NCBI GenBank assembly: GCA_005798905.1
Contig: SYIK01000001.1
Span: forward strand, 62,001 to 126,000
Length of the DNA: 64,000 bases
Origin: Bacteroidota bacterium
GTDB taxonomy: Bacteria; Bacteroidota; Bacteroidia; Chitinophagales; Chitinophagaceae
Reading direction: 5' to 3'
Within the stretch, counting starts at the first letter, position 1. Each line of letters begins with the position of its first letter. The position numbers were made by a program, and so were the translations under genes. Below, piece by piece: positions 20,311 to 28,729 of the stretch. The notes beneath the pieces are model-generated. The model was not told the DNA's origin. It saw nothing but the letters and a program-made list of their open reading frames with translations, and did not search any database.

Positions 20311-20619
20311 TCAAAATGAAACAGACAAATTGAGTTGTCCATCAAGTCCTTCACGAATTATTCGCATCAGGGTTGAAAGCCGGATATCGCTTGCATTATT
20401 TTCAATTCTTGAAATATAAGATTTTGTTGTGCCGCACTTTGACGCAAGTTGTTCTTGTGTTAATTGTTTTTTCTCTCTCATTTCTGAAATGAGAACACCG
20501 AGTTTGAACGCTTCGTATTCTTGTTCATACTTATCCCGTTTTGCAGTTCCTCGTTTGCCGTATTGACTTTCTAAATGACCTGCAAACGATGTTAAATTTT
20601 TATTTGATTTCTTTTTCAT
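20311..20619 (-). CDS. XRE-family antitoxin (HigA-like)
   Basis: Helix-turn-helix protein of 102 residues. The HTH lies at about 51-78 (LTQEQLASKCGTTKSYISRI), the standard XRE/Cro fold. It starts with ATGA overlapping the stop of the upstream toxin gene by 4 bp, the toxin-first order typical of higBA-type modules. It would neutralise the toxin and repress the shared promoter at 20959-20966. The exact antitoxin subfamily cannot be fixed by eye. Confidence 0.88.
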   Translation of the reverse strand: MKKKSNKNLTSFAGHLESQYGKRGTAKRDKYEQEYEAFKLGVLISEMREKKQLTQEQLASKCGTTKSYISRIENNASDIRLSTLMRIIREGLDGQLNLSVSF

Positions 20620-20954
20620 TGTGATATTGTTTTTTTTAATTTCTCTGCTAATTCAATTTCATTTTTTGGAGCTTTCTGCGACTTCTTCTGAAATCCGTTC
20701 AACAGAACAACAAGTTGCCCTTTGTCAAAGAAGCAAAACACCCTGAAGATGTTTGAACCTACTTCAACACGAATTTCATAAAGCGCATCAGAATTTTCAA
20801 CATGTTTAAAATACTTTGTCGGTACTCTTTCTAATTCCGAAATCAACTGCAATGTCCAGTTGAATTTCTTTTGCACCCCCTTAGTTTGTTCGTTAAAGAA
20901 GTCTAAGTAGTAATGCTTGTAGTAGAAAATTTGTCTTTCAAAGTTTTTACCCAC
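20616..20954 (-). CDS. RelE/HigB-type toxin (phage-derived Gp49-like family)
   Basis: Protein of 112 residues with the pattern of the Gp49/HigB-like RelE superfamily: aromatic N-terminal helix (YYKHYYLDFFNEQ), LYEIRVEVGSNIFRVFCFF in the central beta-sheet and GFQKKSQKAPKNEIELA toward the C-terminus. The members known are ribosome-dependent mRNA endonucleases. The only workable start is GTG at 20954, because no ATG precedes the conserved region. A perfect -7 element ends 4 bp before that GTG, so the mRNA may be leaderless. Confidence 0.87.
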   Translation of the reverse strand: MGKNFERQIFYYKHYYLDFFNEQTKGVQKKFNWTLQLISELERVPTKYFKHVENSDALYEIRVEVGSNIFRVFCFFDKGQLVVLLNGFQKKSQKAPKNEIELAEKLKKTISQ

Positions 20955-20958
20955 GCTG

Positions 20959-20966
20959 CAAAGTTA
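20959..20966 (-). promoter_or_regulatory. -7 promoter element of the toxin-antitoxin operon
   Basis: TAACTTTG on the minus strand matches TAnnTTTG exactly and ends 4 bp before the GTG start of the toxin gene. Transcription would begin at or within a few bases of the start codon. Confidence 0.5.
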
Positions 20967-21031
20967 GCTAATGAGATAACAATATGTATAATTTATTTTT
21001 ACTAAAAAGGCATTGCGAATCATAAAAATTC

Positions 21032-21046
21032 GTCCGCTTCGCGGAC
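21032..21046 (-). terminator. GC-rich hairpin downstream of the DUF1566 gene (terminator or DGR cruciform)
   Basis: Perfect 6-bp inverted repeat GTCCGC-TTC-GCGGAC, very GC-rich against an AT-rich background. It lies 26 bp after the stop codon of the DUF1566 gene and is followed on the minus strand by GAATTTTTA. It can act as an intrinsic terminator; DGR targets in other systems also carry a hairpin just after the variable region. Confidence 0.6.
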
Positions 21047-21072
21047 TTTTAAATAGTTAAATTGCTAAATTG

Positions 21073-21815
21073 TTAAAAAGCCCGAACTGCACGCACATAG
21101 CTTGCGTTGTCCTTGCCGTCGTAGTAGTTGGCTTTACCACTGGCGAAGTCGAAGTACCACGCGAAGTTATCGTAGTCCTCCGCACTACTCCAATAGGCGC
21201 CGCGGGTAAAACCACCAACAACGGTTTTTTTTAAGTACAATAAATTTAACTCGTGTTTGGATGGTAAATACCAGTCGCCATAGGTAATGCCGCTAACTGT
21301 AACTGAATAATCGGCACAAACTTTGGCGGCAAAATTTCCTGCCTGGTTATCTGCTATTTGTGTGGCTACTATTAATGCCGTATTCATTGCACCCGCATTC
21401 AATCCATCGCCAGTAGTACCAGTAAATCTATTAGTTCCATTATACCATTGTATACCCGATCCACTATTTTGGTCAGCCGTGGCTGCTATTAACCCGTGCT
21501 GCCCGTTGTCATATACATAAAACACAATACCGCCACCGTAGCTTTCTCCTATATAATGTACCGTAGAATACCAGGCTGTACCATTATAAACCTGAAAAGA
21601 TTTGATGGTAGTGTTATAAATAGTAAGCCCTTCTGCAGGTGTTATTAAATTTCTTTCTGAAGGGTCATCCGTGGTGGTAAAAATCCTTTTGTAGTGCTGC
21701 TCACATCCAACTGAGCAGATGCAGCGGGTGTTGCCTTGCCAATACCTACTTGGGCATTTACATTAATGCCGGTAAATAGCAAAAGAAGGAATAAGAATTG
21801 TGTTAACTGTTTCAT
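21073..21815 (-). pseudogene. Secreted DUF1566/Lcl-type protein with frameshift; candidate DGR target
   Basis: Two frames together encode a secreted protein of about 247 residues. The 5' part starts at ATG 21815 with a signal peptide (MKQLTQFLFLLLLFTGINVNA) and VGIGKATPAASAQLDVSS, then FLPPRMT, a common Bacteroidota surface-protein start. A single missing base in the CCC run at 21662-21664 (one more C restores MTPSERN) shifts the frame to a stop. The 3' part continues as PAEGLTIYNTT..., GGIVFYVYDNG, GDWYLPSKHELNLLY, and ends YVRAVRAF, the DUF1566/C-type-lectin-like fold. The longest ATG-started fragment is 21073-21525. It could be a true pseudogene, a phase variant or an assembly error. The 3' end has unusual codon use (see the variable region entry). 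Confidence 0.8.
21076..21195 (-). other. Candidate DGR variable region (VR)
   Basis: The final 35 codons before the stop, counted from the Glu codon at 21180, contain 18 codons ending in C; 14 of the 17 Asp/Asn/Tyr/Phe codons there are GAC/AAC/TAC/TTC. Elsewhere in this AT-rich window these residues mostly use T-ending codons. Runs of NNC codons at the 3' end of a DUF1566/C-type-lectin gene, ending VRAVRAF, are what adenine-directed mutagenic retrohoming from an AAC-rich template produces. No reverse transcriptase, accessory gene or template repeat is in the window, so diversification would be in trans. Confidence 0.62.
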
Positions 21816-21855
21816 AATAGAATGGTTTTAGTTGGTAGGTTTGAAGATACGGTGA

Positions 21856-21877
21856 AATCAATCGCTATTTCCCTTTT
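21856..21877. repeat. Right copy of the 22-bp imperfect direct repeat
   Basis: AATCAATCGCTATTTCCCTT plus two more bases, 20 of 22 identical to 20249-20270. It covers the last codons and stop of the MORN-like gene; the left copy read in the same direction would also encode Gly-Asn-Ser-Gly-stop. Confidence 0.5.
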
Positions 21878-22535
21878 TGATAGCTTTTTTATTCTCTTTC
21901 TTTTTCTCATAATCGAGAACTGCCGGTGGTTTTGGCAATGGTTTGGTTGTCACCGAATCTAATTTAATTTCCAAACTGTCTTTATTTATTTCTGATTGTT
22001 GTGCACCGTTTATTACTAATTTATCCAAATTGTATTTCTCAGTTTTTATAACAGTGCCGTAATCCGAATCAAAATATTTCCAAGTTCCATGTTTCAATGT
22101 AAAGCCGTCTAACTTTACTTGCACCCATTCTTTTATTTTAGTTGGATCTTGCAAATCATAAACCGGAACTAATTCGTACGGATCGTCCGGGTTAACGGCT
22201 TTCCAACTTTCTTCGCGAAGCGGTTGACCAAAATTTGTAAAATAAATGCACCGAGCATTTTTATTTCCCCATCGAAAATTTTCGACAGAAAGTAAATCTC
22301 CCATCAACGAATAGGTTTGCCAAGTTCCTTCCTTTTTATCTTCTACATAAACTCCTTGTTCTTCAAAGCCCGGTTCGCCTCGTAAAGCTTCTACCTTATT
22401 TACCCATCGTCCTTGTTTTTTTCCGCGTTCATCTATTCGGTTCAATGTGTCTCCTTTAATTCCAATGGTAAAACTTTTCCATTGCGAAAAACCGTTCATG
22501 GAAATCAATAAGAATAAAAGAAAAATATAGCGCAT
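21858..22535 (-). CDS. Secreted MORN-repeat-like protein of unknown function
   Basis: 225 residues from ATG 22535, which places a signal peptide (MRYIFLLFLLISMNGFSQ) at the N-terminus; an upstream in-frame ATG at 22577 would bury it. The body has toxin-antitoxin/MORN-like repeats (RGKKQGRWVNK, DKKEGTWQTYS, FTLKHGTWKYF) typical of exported Bacteroidota proteins whose role is unknown. The C-terminus is Lys/Pro-rich. It is divergent from the BNR-repeat gene, 48 bp away. Confidence 0.8.
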   Translation of the reverse strand: MRYIFLLFLLISMNGFSQWKSFTIGIKGDTLNRIDERGKKQGRWVNKVEALRGEPGFEEQGVYVEDKKEGTWQTYSLMGDLLSVENFRWGNKNARCIYFTNFGQPLREESWKAVNPDDPYELVPVYDLQDPTKIKEWVQVKLDGFTLKHGTWKYFDSDYGTVIKTEKYNLDKLVINGAQQSEINKDSLEIKLDSVTTKPLPKPPAVLDYEKKKENKKAIKKGNSD

Positions 22536-22583
22536 TGTTTGTAGGTTTGAAGAAGCTGCATTAAAAAATAAACTCAATATTTT

Positions 22584-25175
22584 ATGATTTCGAAATTACT
22601 ACAATCCGTTTTTGTTTTATTAATTTCTTTCGTTTCGCTTATTAGCTATGCGCAAGTAAAAGCTACAATGGCTGACGAAAGAGTGAAAACAATTGCACAA
22701 CGCGAAGCCTTAGAAAAAAATTCTTTGTTAAATGATATTTCATTTAGAAACATCGGACCCGTTTCTATGAGTGGACGTGTTACAGATATTGAAGCAAATC
22801 CAGAAGACCCAACTGAATTTTATGTTTCTTATGCAAGTGGTGGTTTGTGGCATACAAAAAATAATGGATTATCCTTTACTTCAATTTTCGACTCGGAAGC
22901 AATTCTCACCATTGGCGACATTGCTATAAACTGGGACAAGCGAATTATTTGGGTGGGAACGGGAGAAGTAAATAGTAGTCGTTCTTCTTATTCTGGATTG
23001 GGTGTTTATAAAAGTTCAAACAACGGAAAAACATGGGAATGGCTTGGGCTTCCAGAATCGCATCATGTCGGAAAAATTCAATTGCACCCATCCAACGAAA
23101 ACATTGCTTGGGTTGGCGTTTTAGGTCATCTTTATTCTGCAAATGCCGAGCGCGGTGTTTATAAAACAATTGACGGCGGTAAAACTTGGAAACAAACTTT
23201 GTTTGTGGACGATAATACCGGTGTGGTTGAAATGGACATCAATCCAAAAAATGCAAATGAACTTTATGCAGCTACTTGGCATCGCACAAGAACTGCTTGG
23301 AACTTTGTTGGAAGTGGAAAAACAAGTGGAATTTATAAAAGCAACGATGGTGGCGAAACCTGGCAATTGCTCACCATCGAAGGTTCGGGATTTCCAACAG
23401 GAGCTGGGGTTGGAAGAATTGGATTAGCGGTTTTTCCAAAAAATCCACAATTGATTTTTGCAATTCTCGATAACCAAAATCCAAAATTAGATACAAGCAA
23501 AAAAACATTTTCGGGGTATACAATTGAAGGTTTTAAATCTATTACAAAAGAACAATTTTCATTACTAGATGATAAAAAATTAGACAGTTTTTTATTGCAA
23601 AACAGAATGCAACAAAATGCAAAAACATTAAAAGAAGCGGTAGCAACTGAAAAATACAAACCTTCTGTATTGCACGATTTCCTTTTCGTAAACACAGGTT
23701 TTGAATCCACCCCTATTGGTTGCGAAATTTATCGTTCAGAAAATGGCGGAAAAACTTGGGTGAAAACAAATGAAAAAGAAGTTCCTATTTTCTTTACTTA
23801 CGGATATTATTTTTCGAAAATTTATATATCGCCAACAAACGAAAACAAGTTAATCGCTCTTGGATTTTCGTCCATGCTTTCTACCGACGGTGGAAAAACT
23901 TGGAAAAATATGGATAAGAATAATGTGCATGCAGATCATCACGCCATTTGGATAAATCCTAAAAAAGATTCGCATTTTATAAATGGAAATGATGGTGGAA
24001 TTAATATTTCTTACGACGATGGAGAAGTTTGGTTTAAAGCCAACACGCCGTCTGTTGGTCAGTTTTATGCAATTACAACCGATAATGCAAAACCTTACAA
24101 TGTTTACGGAGGACTACAAGACAATGGTGTTTGGTACATTTCATCACAAGCAGGTCGCAATCCTTTTGCAGGTTCCGGACTTGGACAATCGGTTAATTCT
24201 GAAATAAATATTGGCGGTGGAGATGGAATGCAAGTACAGTTGGATAGCCGCGACAATACAACAGCATATTACGGATCGCAGTTTGGAAATTATTCCAAAA
24301 CAAACAGAATTACAAAAGAAGGAACCAAAAGAATTACACCACGGCACGAGTTGGGAGAATTTCCATTTCGTTACAACTGGCAAGCTCCAATACAAATAAG
24401 CAGCCACAATCAAGACATCATTTATTTTGGTAGTAATCATTTTCATCGTTCCATGAACAAAGGCGACAAAATGGAAACCATGAGTAAAGATTTATCAAAT
24501 GGAAGTGGTGGTGGAAATGTACCTTATGGAACATTAACTGCTCTTTCAGAATCGCCGTTAAAGTTTGGATTAATTTATATAGGAACTGATGATGGTAATA
24601 TTTATGTAACAAAAGATGGTGGAAACGAATGGAAACAATTAAATAAATCCGAAACAAATTCTTCCGTATCTAAAAAACAAAAAACTACAATTGTTGATAC
24701 ACGATTATCAACACAAAAATTATGGGTTAGCCGAATCATAGCTTCACAACACAAAGAAGCAAGAGTTTATGCAACATTGAATGGTTACCGATTTGATAAT
24801 TTTTCGGCTTTAGTTTTTGTAAGTGACGATTATGGAAACTCTTGGAAACAATTAGGAAACAATTTACCTGCCGAGCCGGTAAATGTAATTAGAGAAGATC
24901 CAAAAAATGATAGCATTTTGTATGTTGGAACCGATGGCGGTTTATATGTAAGTTTTGATGCGGGTAATACATTTATGATGTGGAATGCGGGTTTACCAAA
25001 ATCAGTGCCTATTCACGATATCGCTATTCAAGCAAGAGAAAACGAAATTGTATTAGGCACACACGGACGCAGTATTTACATTGCCAAATTGGATGATGTA
25101 CAACAACTGAAAAAAAATCCGGATTGGATGAAAAACAAAAAAGAGAAAGATAAAAAAACTATTGCTACTGAATAA
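22584..25175 (+). CDS. Secreted BNR/sortilin-type beta-propeller protein (VPS10-like)
   Basis: 863 residues with an N-terminal signal peptide (about 1-23). Many Asp-box/BNR motifs of the form S.DGG.TW recur along the chain (NNGKTWEWL, IDGGKTWKQ, NDGGETWQL, ENGGKTWVK, TDGGKTWKN, DYGNSWKQL), the pattern of the sortilin/VPS10 propellers often annotated as glycosyl hydrolase. No C-terminal sorting domain is seen; the end is Lys-rich. The catalytic role, if any, is unknown. Its 3' end overlaps aroQ by 11 bp on the opposite strand. Confidence 0.85.
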   Translation: MISKLLQSVFVLLISFVSLISYAQVKATMADERVKTIAQREALEKNSLLNDISFRNIGPVSMSGRVTDIEANPEDPTEFYVSYASGGLWHTKNNGLSFTSIFDSEAILTIGDIAINWDKRIIWVGTGEVNSSRSSYSGLGVYKSSNNGKTWEWLGLPESHHVGKIQLHPSNENIAWVGVLGHLYSANAERGVYKTIDGGKTWKQTLFVDDNTGVVEMDINPKNANELYAATWHRTRTAWNFVGSGKTSGIYKSNDGGETWQLLTIEGSGFPTGAGVGRIGLAVFPKNPQLIFAILDNQNPKLDTSKKTFSGYTIEGFKSITKEQFSLLDDKKLDSFLLQNRMQQNAKTLKEAVATEKYKPSVLHDFLFVNTGFESTPIGCEIYRSENGGKTWVKTNEKEVPIFFTYGYYFSKIYISPTNENKLIALGFSSMLSTDGGKTWKNMDKNNVHADHHAIWINPKKDSHFINGNDGGINISYDDGEVWFKANTPSVGQFYAITTDNAKPYNVYGGLQDNGVWYISSQAGRNPFAGSGLGQSVNSEINIGGGDGMQVQLDSRDNTTAYYGSQFGNYSKTNRITKEGTKRITPRHELGEFPFRYNWQAPIQISSHNQDIIYFGSNHFHRSMNKGDKMETMSKDLSNGSGGGNVPYGTLTALSESPLKFGLIYIGTDDGNIYVTKDGGNEWKQLNKSETNSSVSKKQKTTIVDTRLSTQKLWVSRIIASQHKEARVYATLNGYRFDNFSALVFVSDDYGNSWKQLGNNLPAEPVNVIREDPKNDSILYVGTDGGLYVSFDAGNTFMMWNAGLPKSVPIHDIAIQARENEIVLGTHGRSIYIAKLDDVQQLKKNPDWMKNKKEKDKKTIATE

Positions 25176-25188
25176 AATATTCAACAGC
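25164..25188. terminator. Hairpin across the convergent 3' ends of the BNR gene and aroQ
   Basis: GCTACTGAATA-AAA-TATTCAACAGC, 9 of 11 positions pairing. It spans both stop codons. No U-tract follows on either strand, so it would be a weak terminator or an mRNA 3'-end stabiliser. Confidence 0.35.
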
Positions 25189-25581
25189 TAATTCGTACCC
25201 TTTCAATCCCAAGCCAACAATGCTTCCCGCAGCTTTGTTGCTGATGAAGGATATTTTTCTGTAATCTTCTCGTGAATGTATGTTGGAAATATGCACTTCC
25301 ACAACGGGAGTTTTTATTGCGGCAACTGCATCGCCAATAGCAACCGAAGTATGCGTATAACCACCGGGATTAAAAATAATTCCATCCACAGAAAATCCTA
25401 CTCTTTGCAATTCATTTATTAATTCACCTTCTACATTACTTTGAAAATAAATAAAGTCAACAGTTGGAAATTTTGTTTTCAATTCTTTAAAAAAATCTTC
25501 AAAGGATTTTTCGCCATAAATTGCCGTTTCTCTTTTGCCGAGAAGGTTCAAATTTGGTCCGTTGATAATGGCAATTTTCAT
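25165..25581 (-). CDS. aroQ: 3-dehydroquinate dehydratase, type II
   Basis: Shikimate-pathway enzyme dehydrating 3-dehydroquinate; small dodecameric type II form. It has 138 residues. NGPNLNLLGKRE lies at about 7-18, the catalytic Tyr in ETAIYGEKSF, FNPGGYTHTS near 71-80 and VEVHISNIHSRE near 93-105 with the active-site His. It is 20 bp downstream of carA and probably co-transcribed. Confidence 0.96.
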   Translation of the reverse strand: MKIAIINGPNLNLLGKRETAIYGEKSFEDFFKELKTKFPTVDFIYFQSNVEGELINELQRVGFSVDGIIFNPGGYTHTSVAIGDAVAAIKTPVVEVHISNIHSREDYRKISFISNKAAGSIVGLGLKGYELAVEYFIQ

Positions 25582-25601
25582 GAAAACTATTTAATAAAAA
25601 A

Positions 25602-26726
25602 TTATGCAACTCCTCCGTTGCTATTTGTTTTATTAATTAAACTAATAAATTCATCAAACAAATAACGGCTATCCTGTGGGCCCGGCGTACTTTCCGGATG
25701 ATATTGTACAGAAAATGCCGGTTTGTTTTTTAGTTTAATCCCTTCTACCGATTCATCATTGAGATTAATATGCGTTATTTCAATATTGCTATTTTTTTTC
25801 ACCGAATCGGTATCCACTCCAAATCCATGATTTTGCGAAGTGATTTCGCACTTACCTGTTTTTAAATTTTTTACTGGATGATTTAATCCGCGATGCCCAT
25901 GATGCAATTTAAAAGTAGCAACGTCGTTGGCTAATGCTAATAATTGATGACCAAGACAGATTCCAAAAGTTGGTTTGTTTTCTTTTAAAATTTCTTTCAC
26001 GGTTTCAATTGCATAGCCCATTGCCGCTGGGTCGCCGGGACCGTTGGAAATAAAATATCCTCCAGGATTAAATTCATTTATTTTATGAACTGGTGTTGTT
26101 GCAGGAAATACTTTCACAAAAGCTCCGCGACTTGTCATGCATTGTAAAATATTTTGTTTGCACCCAAAATCCAATACGGCAATTTTAACTTTTGAATTTG
26201 AATCGCCCAACTCATATTCCTTTTGTGTGCTTACTTTAGATGCGAGTTCCAACCCTGCCATCGAAGGAACTTTTGCCAATATTTTTTTCAATTCATTTAC
26301 ATCTAAAATATCAGAAGAAATAATACAGTTCATTGAACCTTGCTGTCGAACATGCGTTACTAAGGCTCGCGTATCGACACCTTCGATACAAACAATATTG
26401 TTTTTTTTCAAATATTCATCAAGCGATCCTTCAGCTTGATTTCGTGAATAATTCGCTTCCAAATTCCTTCCAATCAACCCTTGAATTTTCACCGAATCGG
26501 ATTGTGCTTCGTCGGATTTAACTCCATAGTTTCCAATATGCACACTATTCATTATTAGAATTTGTCCAAAATAGCTTGGATCTGTAAAAACCTCCTGATA
26601 ACCAGTCATTCCCGTATTAAAACATATTTCACCGGAAGCTGTTCCAATTTTTCCAAATGCGAATCCGTTGCATACAGTTCCATCCTCTAATAAAAGAAGT
26701 GCGGGGGTTTGTTTATCTAAATTCAA
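25602..26726 (-). CDS. carA: Carbamoyl-phosphate synthase small subunit
   Basis: Glutaminase subunit supplying ammonia for carbamoyl phosphate (pyrimidine and arginine synthesis). It has 374 residues: an N-terminal CPSase domain (LLEDGTVCNGFAFG, NTGMTGYQEVFTDPSY) and a C-terminal class I glutamine amidotransferase with nucleophile Cys in FGICLGHQLLA and the His/Glu pair in YHPESTPGP. The start appears to be TTG at 26726: an in-frame stop lies just upstream and no ATG precedes the conserved LLEDGT. carB is not in the window. Confidence 0.95.
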   Translation of the reverse strand: MNLDKQTPALLLLEDGTVCNGFAFGKIGTASGEICFNTGMTGYQEVFTDPSYFGQILIMNSVHIGNYGVKSDEAQSDSVKIQGLIGRNLEANYSRNQAEGSLDEYLKKNNIVCIEGVDTRALVTHVRQQGSMNCIISSDILDVNELKKILAKVPSMAGLELASKVSTQKEYELGDSNSKVKIAVLDFGCKQNILQCMTSRGAFVKVFPATTPVHKINEFNPGGYFISNGPGDPAAMGYAIETVKEILKENKPTFGICLGHQLLALANDVATFKLHHGHRGLNHPVKNLKTGKCEITSQNHGFGVDTDSVKKNSNIEITHINLNDESVEGIKLKNKPAFSVQYHPESTPGPQDSRYLFDEFISLINKTNSNGGVA

Positions 26727-26754
26727 AAGGGATTATTTTAAAGCTGTTGAGTTA

Positions 26755-26762
26755 CAAAATTA
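26755..26762 (-). promoter_or_regulatory. -7 promoter element of carA-aroQ
   Basis: TAATTTTG on the minus strand fits TAnnTTTG exactly, 28 bp before the TTG start. The rest of the 320-bp gap (26727-27046) holds no gene; its right end has the candidate ilv promoter. Confidence 0.45.
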
Positions 26763-26998
26763 GGGGAGGAAAGTGAAAACTATTTACTTCAATATAAAAG
26801 TTAACTATTTTGCTAATTATCAAAGAAAAACAAACCCGAGTTATAAAAAATCTAATTTAATAACAAAGGGTTTATAATAAATAAATTTGGATGGAGAGTT
26901 TTTAGCAAAAGAGCAAGATTGTTATTTTATTAAATGAATTTTAAATTATTCAATTCTCTTCTTTAACAATACAATTTAAAACAATTACTTTTATTTAA

Positions 26999-27026
26999 TT
27001 GACTGTTTTTAGCTTTCTTAATATTG
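26999..27026 (+). promoter_or_regulatory. Candidate promoter of the ilv operon
   Basis: TTG (26999-27001), 17 bp, TAATATTG (27019-27026; one mismatch from TAnnTTTG), 20 bp before the ilvD ATG. The leader would be too short for a peptide attenuator or T-box, and none was seen. Confidence 0.33.
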
Positions 27027-27046
27027 GTGTATAAAAATCAATCAAA

Positions 27047-28729
27047 ATGAATGAATTAAATAAATATTCTAAAACTGTTACGCAGGATGAAACGCAACCA
27101 GCTGCACAGGCAATGCTTTACGGAATTGGTTTAACAGAAAACGATTTTAAAAAAGCGCAGGTCGGCATTTGCAGTATGGGTTACGATGGAAATACCTGCA
27201 ACATGCATCTAAACGATTTAGCAAAAATTGTAAAACAAGGTGTTTGGCAAAACGATTTAGTTGGATTAATTTTTAATACAATCGGTATTAGCGATGGAAT
27301 TAGTAATGGAACTGATGGAATGCGTTATTCGCTTGCAAGCCGAGAAATTATTGCTGATAGCATTGAAGCCGTAGTTGGCGGATTTTATTATGATGGAATC
27401 ATCGCAGTCCCTGGGTGCGATAAAAATATGCCCGGCTCAATAATTGCAATGGCCAGATTAAATCGTCCTTCAATTATGGTTTATGGCGGAACAATTGCAC
27501 CAGGTTGTTACGATGGAAAAGATTTAAATATTGTTAGTGCATTTGAAGCGTTGGGCGAAAAAATTTCTGGAAAAATTTCAGAGGAAGATTTTAAAGGTGT
27601 AATTCAAAACTCTTGCCCCGGCGCAGGTGCTTGTGGTGGAATGTATACTGCAAACACAATGGCATCGGCTATTGAAGCTTTGGGAATGAGCCTCCCCTTT
27701 TCTTCATCAAATCCTGCATTAAGTGATGACAAAAAAAATGAATGCGTAAATGCCGGAAAATTTATAAAAATTCTTTTAGAAAAAAATATTCTTCCATCTG
27801 ATATTATGACTCGTGATGCATTTGAAAATGCAATTACACTTGTAATGGCATTTGGTGGTAGCACAAATGCGGTTATTCATTTAATTGCAATGGCAAAAGC
27901 AATTGGTGTAAAAATTTCAATTGCTGATTTTCAAACTATAAGCGATAGAGTTCCTGTTTTAGCTGATTTTAAACCATCAGGAAAATATTTAATGCAGGAT
28001 TTACACAATGTTGGTGGAACACCTGCAGTAATGAAATATCTTTTACAAAAAGGATTTTTAAATGGAAATTGTTTAACTGTAACTGGCAAAACAATTGAAG
28101 AAAATTTATGCGATGTAAAAGAACTTGATTTTAATGCTCAGAAAATTATTTTACCAATTGAGTTGCCAATTAAAAAAACGGGACACATTCAAATTCTTTA
28201 CGGAAATCTTGCAGATAAAGGAGCTGTTGCAAAAATATCCGGGAAAGAAGGTGAAAAATTTACTGGTCCAGCAAGAGTTTTTGATGGTGAACAAAAATTA
28301 ATCGAAGGCATTTCAGTTGGAAGAGTTAAACCGGGCGATGTGGTAGTTATAAAAAATGAAGGCCCAATTGGTGCGCCAGGAATGCCCGAAATGCTTAAAC
28401 CTACTTCAGCAATAATTGGTGCAGGATTAGGAAAATCTGTTGCACTTATTACTGATGGAAGATTTAGTGGTGGCACACATGGTTTTGTTGTTGGACATAT
28501 AACGCCAGAGGCCCATGTTGGCGGATTACTTGCATTTGTAAAAGATGATGATATAATTGAAATTGATATTGAAAAAAAATCAATAAATTTGAAAGTTAGT
28601 GATGAAGAGATAATTAAAAGAAAACAAAATTGGAATTTTCCTGAATTGAAAGTTAAAAAAGGAGTATTGTTTAAATATGCATTAAGTGTAAAGGATGCTT
28701 CAGAGGGATGTACAACAGATGAAAAATAA
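27047..28729 (+). CDS. ilvD: Dihydroxy-acid dehydratase
   Basis: Fe-S enzyme dehydrating dihydroxyisovalerate and dihydroxymethylvalerate, third step of valine/isoleucine synthesis. It has 560 residues. The cluster-binding Cys residues are in GCDKNMPG (about 122-129) and [13 protein letters not shown] (about 193-205), with [19 protein letters not shown] at about 80. It is the first gene of the ilvDBNCA operon and its 3' end overlaps ilvB by 11 bp. Confidence 0.97.
   Translation: MNELNKYSKTVTQDETQPAAQAMLYGIGLTENDFKKAQVGICSMGYDGNTCNMHLNDLAKIVKQGVWQNDLVGLIFNTIGISDGISNGTDGMRYSLASREIIADSIEAVVGGFYYDGIIAVPGCDKNMPGSIIAMARLNRPSIMVYGGTIAPGCYDGKDLNIVSAFEALGEKISGKISEEDFKGVIQNSCPGAGACGGMYTANTMASAIEALGMSLPFSSSNPALSDDKKNECVNAGKFIKILLEKNILPSDIMTRDAFENAITLVMAFGGSTNAVIHLIAMAKAIGVKISIADFQTISDRVPVLADFKPSGKYLMQDLHNVGGTPAVMKYLLQKGFLNGNCLTVTGKTIEENLCDVKELDFNAQKIILPIELPIKKTGHIQILYGNLADKGAVAKISGKEGEKFTGPARVFDGEQKLIEGISVGRVKPGDVVVIKNEGPIGAPGMPEMLKPTSAIIGAGLGKSVALITDGRFSGGTHGFVVGHITPEAHVGGLLAFVKDDDIIEIDIEKKSINLKVSDEEIIKRKQNWNFPELKVKKGVLFKYALSVKDASEGCTTDEK

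Noticed and set aside
21073-21525. Independent 150-residue gene starting at the internal Met of the DUF1566 protein
   Set aside because: The same frame continues upstream with clear homology-like sequence and joins a signal-peptide frame at a one-base shift, so this is only a fragment.
22584-25175. Glycosyl hydrolase or sialidase activity for the BNR protein
   Set aside because: Asp-box repeats alone show a propeller, and no sialidase catalytic residues were recognised, so no enzyme was named.
26727-27046. Possible T-box, leader-peptide attenuator or riboswitch before ilvD
   Set aside because: The candidate promoter lies only ~20 bp before ilvD and no conserved T-box or run of branched-chain codons was found.
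27604-28476. Minus-strand open frames inside ilvD (for example 27604-27864 and 28198-28476)
   Set aside because: Shadows of a strongly conserved coding gene; Pro- and Ile-rich with no motif.
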